A stretch of 64,000 bases of DNA from contig NZ_JACHMS010000001.1 in assembly GCF_014205055.1 (NCBI RefSeq), forward strand, positions 7,778,501-7,842,500, read 5' to 3'. This document shows positions 59,762-64,000 of the stretch, piece after piece. A program made the translations under genes and the position numbers. The stretch is from Streptomyces luteogriseus. Lineage in GTDB: Bacteria > Actinomycetota > Actinomycetes > Streptomycetales > Streptomycetaceae. A model generated the notes under the pieces. The model saw nothing but the letters and a program-made list of their open reading frames with translations. It did not search any database and was not told where the DNA came from. Positions within the stretch are counted from its first letter, which is position 1, and every line of letters starts with the position of its first letter.

Positions 59762-60893
59762 CGGCCTTCAGCACCACGAACTTCGGGTCGCTCGCGACGA
59801 GCCGGCTGTTGCCGAACAGCTTCCGCAGCTTGACGTGGTAGCCCAGGTGCCGGTTGCCGATCACCCACAGCTCCCCGCCCGGCCGCAACGCGCGCCGGGC
59901 CCCGGTGAACATCCGCCAGGCCGTGGCGTCCGTCGTCGCCTGGTGGGAGTGGAACGGCGGGTTGTTGAGGACCAGGTCGACACTGCCGGAGGGCACGCCC
60001 GCCAGCCCGTCACCGACCCGGAACTCGGCATGCCCCCGCACGCCGTTCGCCTTGTACGTCGCCTCCGCCGAGGCCACGGCCTGGAAGGACTCGTCCACGA
60101 ACAGCACCTCGGCGTCCGGGTCGGCCAGCGCCACCGAGGTACCCACCACGCCGTTGCCGCACCCCAGGTCCACCACCCGGCCACCCCGTCCCCCGGGCAG
60201 ATGCCGGAGGAAGAACCGCGTCCCGATGTCGAGCCGGTCGGCGCAGAAGACCCCCGCGTGATTGACGACGGTGCCTCCGGCAGCGGGGCCGATGCCGTCC
60301 GGCAGCGTGTAGACGTACGGCCACGGATTGCCGGGACGCTCCAGAGCGGGATCCGGCGTGCAGAAGATCAGCCGGGCCTTCTTCTCGGCGAGCGAGGTGC
60401 GGGTCGGCCCGAGGATCCGCTCGAACAGCGCCAGCGTCGAGGTGTGGATCTCCTTCACCATGCCCGTGCCGACGACGACCGTCCCCGCGTGCACGGCCGG
60501 AGCCAGTCGCAGCAGCTGGTCCTCCAGCAGCGCAAGGCTCTTCGGCACCCGCACCAGCAGCACGTCGATCCGCTCCGGCGGCGGATCCTGCGTGGTGAGC
60601 AGCCGCACCGCACCCGGCTCCACGCCGGCCCGCGCGAGGTTGGCCCGGGTCGCCTCCTGCGTGAGGTGGGAGTCGGTGATCTGCACCGGCCGGTGCGCGG
60701 CGAGCGCCGTGACCAGCGCGCCCCAGCGGTCCCCGACGACCACGACCGTGCCGTCCAGCGGCACCCGTTCCTCGGCCAGATGCCTCAGCAGGTACTCGTC
60801 CGAGGCGTCCCAGGCGCGCAGCCTGTCGCGCGGGTCCTCGGGGAAACGGGTCAGCGCCGGCTCGCCCCACGGCGTCTTCATACGGTCGTCCAT
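59751..60893 (-). CDS. rlmG: 23S rRNA guanine-N2 methyltransferase RlmG-like
   Basis: The product is 380 residues, the same size as E. coli RlmG. An N-terminal RNA-recognition-like methyltransferase fold without SAM site (GTVVVVGDRWGALVTALAAH) precedes the catalytic half. That half has RVVDLGCGNGVVGTSVAL (SAM motif), EVLFVDESFQAVASA and the nucleobase-methylating motif LVLNNPPFHSHQATTD (NPPF). The family modifies G1835 of 23S rRNA. RsmC, a paralog, is the alternative. It is divergent from alkB with 47 bp between. Confidence 0.9.
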   Translation of the reverse strand: MDDRMKTPWGEPALTRFPEDPRDRLRAWDASDEYLLRHLAEERVPLDGTVVVVGDRWGALVTALAAHRPVQITDSHLTQEATRANLARAGVEPGAVRLLTTQDPPPERIDVLLVRVPKSLALLEDQLLRLAPAVHAGTVVVGTGMVKEIHTSTLALFERILGPTRTSLAEKKARLIFCTPDPALERPGNPWPYVYTLPDGIGPAAGGTVVNHAGVFCADRLDIGTRFFLRHLPGGRGGRVVDLGCGNGVVGTSVALADPDAEVLFVDESFQAVASAEATYKANGVRGHAEFRVGDGLAGVPSGSVDLVLNNPPFHSHQATTDATAWRMFTGARRALRPGGELWVIGNRHLGYHVKLRKLFGNSRLVASDPKFVVLKAVKR

Positions 60894-60940
60894 CGTGCGA
60901 CCAGGCTAGCCGAGCCCCAGCTCAGGGCGTGTCGGGCACC

Positions 60941-61591
60941 ATGGAAGGCATGGACGCCGAGTTGTTCCCCAGGGCCCGTACGCAGGTCGCGCCCGGCGCC
61001 GTGCACCTGCCCGACTGGCTGGACGCCGAGCATCAGCGCGCGCTGCTCGACGCCTGCCGCGACTGGGCCCGGCCGCCCGCGGGGCTGCGCACGGTCCGCA
61101 CACCCGGCGGCGGCACCATGACCGCCCGGCAGGTCTGCCTCGGCTGGCACTGGTACCCCTACGCCTACGCCCGCACGGTCGCCGACGGGGACGGCTCCCC
61201 GGTGAAGCCGTTCCCGCGGTGGCTCGGCGAACTGGGTCGCCGGGCGGTCCGCGACACCCTCGGCGGACCGGCGCCGGACTACGACATCGCGCTCATCAAC
61301 TTCTACGACGCCGACGCCCGCATGGGCATGCACCGCGACAGCGACGAGAGGTCCGACGCGCCGGTGGTGTCGCTGAGTCTCGGCGACACCTGCGTCTTCC
61401 GCTTCGGCAACACCGAGACGCGCACCCGGCCCTACACCGACGTCGAGCTGCGCAGCGGCGACCTGTTCGTCTTCGGCGGCCCGTCCCGCCTGGCCTACCA
61501 CGGGGTCCCACGCGTCCACGCGGGCACGGCACCGCCCCCACTGGGCCTGACGGGCCGGCTCAACATCACCCTCCGGGCCGGCGGTCTCTGA
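60941..61591 (+). CDS. alkB: Alpha-ketoglutarate-dependent dioxygenase AlkB
   Basis: From the ATG at 60941 the product is 216 residues, the length of E. coli AlkB. Iron ligands H131 and D133 (GMHRDSDE) and H187 (LAYHGVPR) fall at the same numbers as in E. coli. The 2-oxoglutarate arginines are in GRLNITLR (R206, R212). GTG at 60929 and ATG at 60950 are other possible starts; none has a strong ribosome-binding site. It repairs N1-methyladenine and N3-methylcytosine in DNA. It is a single gene. Confidence 0.93.
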   Translation: MEGMDAELFPRARTQVAPGAVHLPDWLDAEHQRALLDACRDWARPPAGLRTVRTPGGGTMTARQVCLGWHWYPYAYARTVADGDGSPVKPFPRWLGELGRRAVRDTLGGPAPDYDIALINFYDADARMGMHRDSDERSDAPVVSLSLGDTCVFRFGNTETRTRPYTDVELRSGDLFVFGGPSRLAYHGVPRVHAGTAPPPLGLTGRLNITLRAGGL

Positions 61592-61679
61592 TGCCCGGCC
61601 GCACCCATCGCAGCTGCTCCCCGACGCCTGCCCGGCGGGCTCGGCCACCATCCCGGCGGATCATGGGAGACTCGCCCTC

Positions 61680-62927
61680 ATGAGCGGGAAGGCGGACCCC
61701 CGGCAGGCGGGGAACGGGAGCACTTCGAGAGCGCGGCTGGACCGGGGACGCGGAGCACTCGGACCCGCACTGGAACTCGTGCACACCGGACGCGCGCCGA
61801 CCCGGGCCGTGCTCACCGCCGAGCTCGGGGTGACCCGGGCGACGGCCGGCGCGGTCGCCGCCGAGCTGGAGGCACTCGGGCTGATCCGGGTCGACGCCCG
61901 GCCCGGCGCGGCGGCCGGCTCGCAGGGCAGGCCCTCACACAAGCTGGCCGTCGCCGACGACGGGCCCGTCGCGCTCGCGGCGCAGGTCCACTCCGACGGT
62001 TTCCGGGCGGCACTGGTCGGACTGGGCGGCCGGATCGTCGCCACCGCGCCCGGCTGCGAGGTCGTCGACGCCGACCCGGCCAAGGTGCTCGCCTCCGTCG
62101 TCGCGGCCGGCGCCGAGCTGCTGCGCGAGACCGGTCTGCGGTGCGTGGGCGCGGGCCTCGCCGTCCCCTCCGCCGTCGCCGAGCCCGGGGGACTCGCGCT
62201 GAACCCCCTCCACCTGGCCTGGCCCGCGGGCGCGCCCGTCCGGGACATCTTCGCCGAGCAGGTGCGCGCGGCCGGCCTCGAGGGACCCGCGTTCGCCGCG
62301 AACGACGTCAACCTCGCCGCGCTCGCCGAGCACCGGCACGGCGCCGGCCGCGGCTCCCGTGACCTGCTGTGCGTGGCCACCGGCCACCGCGGCGTCGGCG
62401 GCGCGCTCGTCCTCGACGGCCGCCTGCACCGGGGCAGTTCGGGCCTCGCGCTGGAGGTCGGACACCTCACCGTGCACCCCGAGGGCCGCCCCTGCCACTG
62501 CGGCAGCCGCGGCTGCCTGGACGTGGAGACCGACCCGCTGGCCTTCCTCACGGAGGCCGGACGCGAACCCGGCCCCGAGGTGTCACTGCTCCAGCAGTCC
62601 ATCGACCTGATCCGCCACCACTACGACGACCCGGGCGTCCGCACCGCCGCCGAGGCCCTCATCGACCGCCTCGGTCTCGGCCTCGCCGGTCTGGTCAACA
62701 TCCTCAACCCGGACCGCATCATCCTCGGCGGCCTGCACCGCACCCTCCTCGACGCCGACCCCGGCCGCCTCCGCGCGGTCGTGGCCGACCGCAGCCTGTG
62801 GGGGCAGAGCGGCGGCGTCCCCATCCTGCCCTGCACCCTCGACCACAACAGCCTGGTCGGCGCGGCGGAACTGGCCTGGCAGCCGGTCCTGGACGATCCG
62901 CTGGGAGCGCTGACCGCACAGGGGTGA
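61680..62927 (+). CDS. ROK-family transcriptional regulator
   Basis: The product is 415 residues. A winged helix-turn-helix occupies about 20-75 (GPALELVHTGRAPTRAVLTA, LGVTRATAGAVAAELEALGL). The ROK sugar-kinase fold follows with GAGLAVPSAVAEPGGLALNP, FAANDVNLAALAEHRHGAG and the zinc motif PCHCGSRGCLDVE (C-x-C-G-x2-G-C). The ATP-binding glycines are altered (ATGHRGVGGALVLDG), as expected for a repressor such as NagC or Mlc rather than a kinase. Its target genes are not evident; the next gene is a dehydrogenase in the same direction. Confidence 0.92.
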   Translation: MSGKADPRQAGNGSTSRARLDRGRGALGPALELVHTGRAPTRAVLTAELGVTRATAGAVAAELEALGLIRVDARPGAAAGSQGRPSHKLAVADDGPVALAAQVHSDGFRAALVGLGGRIVATAPGCEVVDADPAKVLASVVAAGAELLRETGLRCVGAGLAVPSAVAEPGGLALNPLHLAWPAGAPVRDIFAEQVRAAGLEGPAFAANDVNLAALAEHRHGAGRGSRDLLCVATGHRGVGGALVLDGRLHRGSSGLALEVGHLTVHPEGRPCHCGSRGCLDVETDPLAFLTEAGREPGPEVSLLQQSIDLIRHHYDDPGVRTAAEALIDRLGLGLAGLVNILNPDRIILGGLHRTLLDADPGRLRAVVADRSLWGQSGGVPILPCTLDHNSLVGAAELAWQPVLDDPLGALTAQG

Positions 62928-63069
62928 GCGGGCCTCGGCCGTGATCCGACGCGACCGCCCCCACCGGCATCAGGCGTGCCCGCGCCGCTTCCGGGAAGGC
63001 GCGCCGCTGAGCGGGCAGGCTGGGTCGCAGGCAGTCCGCCCGCACCGCACCACCGAGGAAGTTGACGCA

Positions 63070-63960
63070 ATGACCGACAATCTCACCGTGAGCGTCCTGG
63101 GCACCGGCATCATGGGCGCCGCGATGGCCCGCAACCTCGCCCGGGCCGGACACACGGTCCACGCCTGGAACCGCACCCGGGCCAAGGCCGAGCCGCTGGC
63201 CGCCGACGGCGTGCGGATCGCCGACACCCCCGCGCAGGCCGTCCAGGACGCCGATGTCGTCCTGACCATCCTCTACGACGGTCCCGCCGCGCTGGACACG
63301 ATGCGCGAGGCCGTCCCCGCTCTGCGCCCCGGCACCGTCTGGGTGCAGTCCACCACCGCGGGCATCGAGGGCGTGGCCGAGCTGGCCGCCTTCGCCCGCG
63401 AGCACGGCCTGGTCTTCTACGACGCCCCCGTCCTGGGCACCCGCCAGCCCGCCGAGGCCGGGAAGCTGACCGTGCTCGCGGCCGGTCCCACCGAGGGCCG
63501 CGAGAAGGTGACGCCGGTCTTCGACGCCGTCGGCGCCCGGACCGTGTGGAGCGGCGAGGACGGGGGGCGGGGCGGTGCCACCCGGCTGAAGCTCGTCGCC
63601 AACAGCTGGGTCCTCGCCGTCACGGCCGCCGCCGGCGAGGCCTTGGCCCTGTCCGAGGCGCTCGGCGTCGACCCGCGCGGCTTCTTCGACCTCGTCGCCG
63701 GTGGCCCGCTCGACATGGGCTATCTGCGCGCCAAGTCCGAGCTCGTCCTCGAGAACAGGCTCACGCCGCCCCAGTTCGCGGTGAGCACCGCCGCCAAGGA
63801 CGCCCGGCTGATCGTTCAGGCCGGCGTGGACCACGGCGTCCGTCTGGACGTCGCCGAAGCGGCCGCCGCCCGCATGGAGCGTGCCGCCGCCCAGGGCCAC
63901 GCCGACGAGGACATGGTCGCGGCCTACTTCGCCAGCTTCGACGAGAAGACCGACTCCTAG
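63070..63960 (+). CDS. Beta-hydroxyacid dehydrogenase (3-hydroxyisobutyrate / 6-phosphogluconate dehydrogenase family)
   Basis: The product is 296 residues from the ATG at 63070 (GAGGAAG upstream). The NAD(P) motif is VSVLGTGIMGAAMARNLARA (about 7-26), followed by VHAWNRTRAKAEPLA. VLGTRQPAEAGKLTVLAAGP is the substrate-binding DxxVSGG-like block. The catalytic lysine is in TRLKLVANSWVLAVTAAAGE. The family oxidises 3-hydroxyisobutyrate, tartronate semialdehyde and related acids; the exact substrate is unknown. The stop overlaps the ribosome-binding site of the gene at the right edge. Confidence 0.9.
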   Translation: MTDNLTVSVLGTGIMGAAMARNLARAGHTVHAWNRTRAKAEPLAADGVRIADTPAQAVQDADVVLTILYDGPAALDTMREAVPALRPGTVWVQSTTAGIEGVAELAAFAREHGLVFYDAPVLGTRQPAEAGKLTVLAAGPTEGREKVTPVFDAVGARTVWSGEDGGRGGATRLKLVANSWVLAVTAAAGEALALSEALGVDPRGFFDLVAGGPLDMGYLRAKSELVLENRLTPPQFAVSTAAKDARLIVQAGVDHGVRLDVAEAAAARMERAAAQGHADEDMVAAYFASFDEKTDS

Positions 63961-63971
63961 GAGGTTCCCCC

Positions 63972-64000
63972 ATGTCCAAGCCGCCGCTGCCGCCCGAGGC
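63972..64000 (+). CDS. Start of a further gene (5' end only)
   Basis: The ATG at 63972 follows AGGAGG at good spacing, 11 bp after the dehydrogenase stop. Only nine complete codons (MSKPPLPPE, then a partial Ala codon) fall in the window. This opening is like that of F420-dependent PPOX-class oxidoreductases I know from Streptomyces, but nine residues are too few to assign a function. Confidence 0.5.

Overview
The window is very GC-rich DNA with tightly packed genes, frequent GTG starts, 4-base ATGA/GTGA overlaps inside operons and many sugar-responsive LacI, ROK and DeoR regulators. This fits a Streptomyces chromosome. The gene families (class F sortase, DUF3040, TerD, Castor/Pollux-like channel, CsoR-type copper operators, a CebR-type box) also point to Streptomyces. 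I see no rRNA, tRNA, CRISPR array, phage module or intact transposase. The gene mix suggests an accessory or arm-proximal region devoted to plant polysaccharide use, plus stress and metal functions.

Layout. 1-7.4 kb: end of a LacI regulator, a very large GH106-like glycosidase, and a divergent MFS transporter plus arabinose/fucose-isomerase-like enzyme. 7.7-16.5 kb: a frameshifted CPA2 antiporter, DUF3040 protein, a His/Gly-repeat surface protein with a class F sortase, htpG, a lone TatA, TerD, and a BlaI/M56 pair with its operator. 16.5-25.9 kb: a 138-bp tandem repeat, then a complete sugar locus (clan GH-A enzyme with CBM35-like modules, ABC importer, LacI repressor with twin operators, divergent GH36 enzyme). 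25.9-31.4 kb: membrane acyltransferase, secreted beta-mannanase, secreted CE3-like esterase with a perfect CebR box, CoA-transferase. 31.6-37.7 kb: decayed FTR1 iron permease, TctABC importer, Tat-exported L-glutamate-oxidase-like flavoenzyme. 38-41.7 kb: Castor/Pollux-like channel, small hydrophobic protein, hemerythrin, DUF4436.

42.2-48.8 kb: a seven-gene operon (Gfo/Idh/MocA dehydrogenase, DUF6807/PmoA, cupin, ABC importer, YesL-like protein) behind a promoter with a LacI-type operator. 48.9-51.2 kb: GNAT-like protein, PAP2 phosphatase, methyltransferase. 51.2-54.8 kb: CopA/CopZ and a secreted His-rich protein driven by two divergent promoters, each with a CsoR-type operator in its spacer. 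54.8-64 kb: GH15 enzyme behind two minisatellites, a DeoR/SIS/class II aldolase module, RlmG, AlkB, a ROK regulator, a beta-hydroxyacid dehydrogenase and the first codons of another gene.

How the genes work together: at least four loci pair polysaccharide- or glycoside-cleaving enzymes with dedicated importers and local operators, so the region reads as a chain of independently induced sugar-use islands. Gene functions are assigned from sequence patterns I recognise. No database search was run. Start sites were chosen by ribosome-binding-site spacing and operon overlap.
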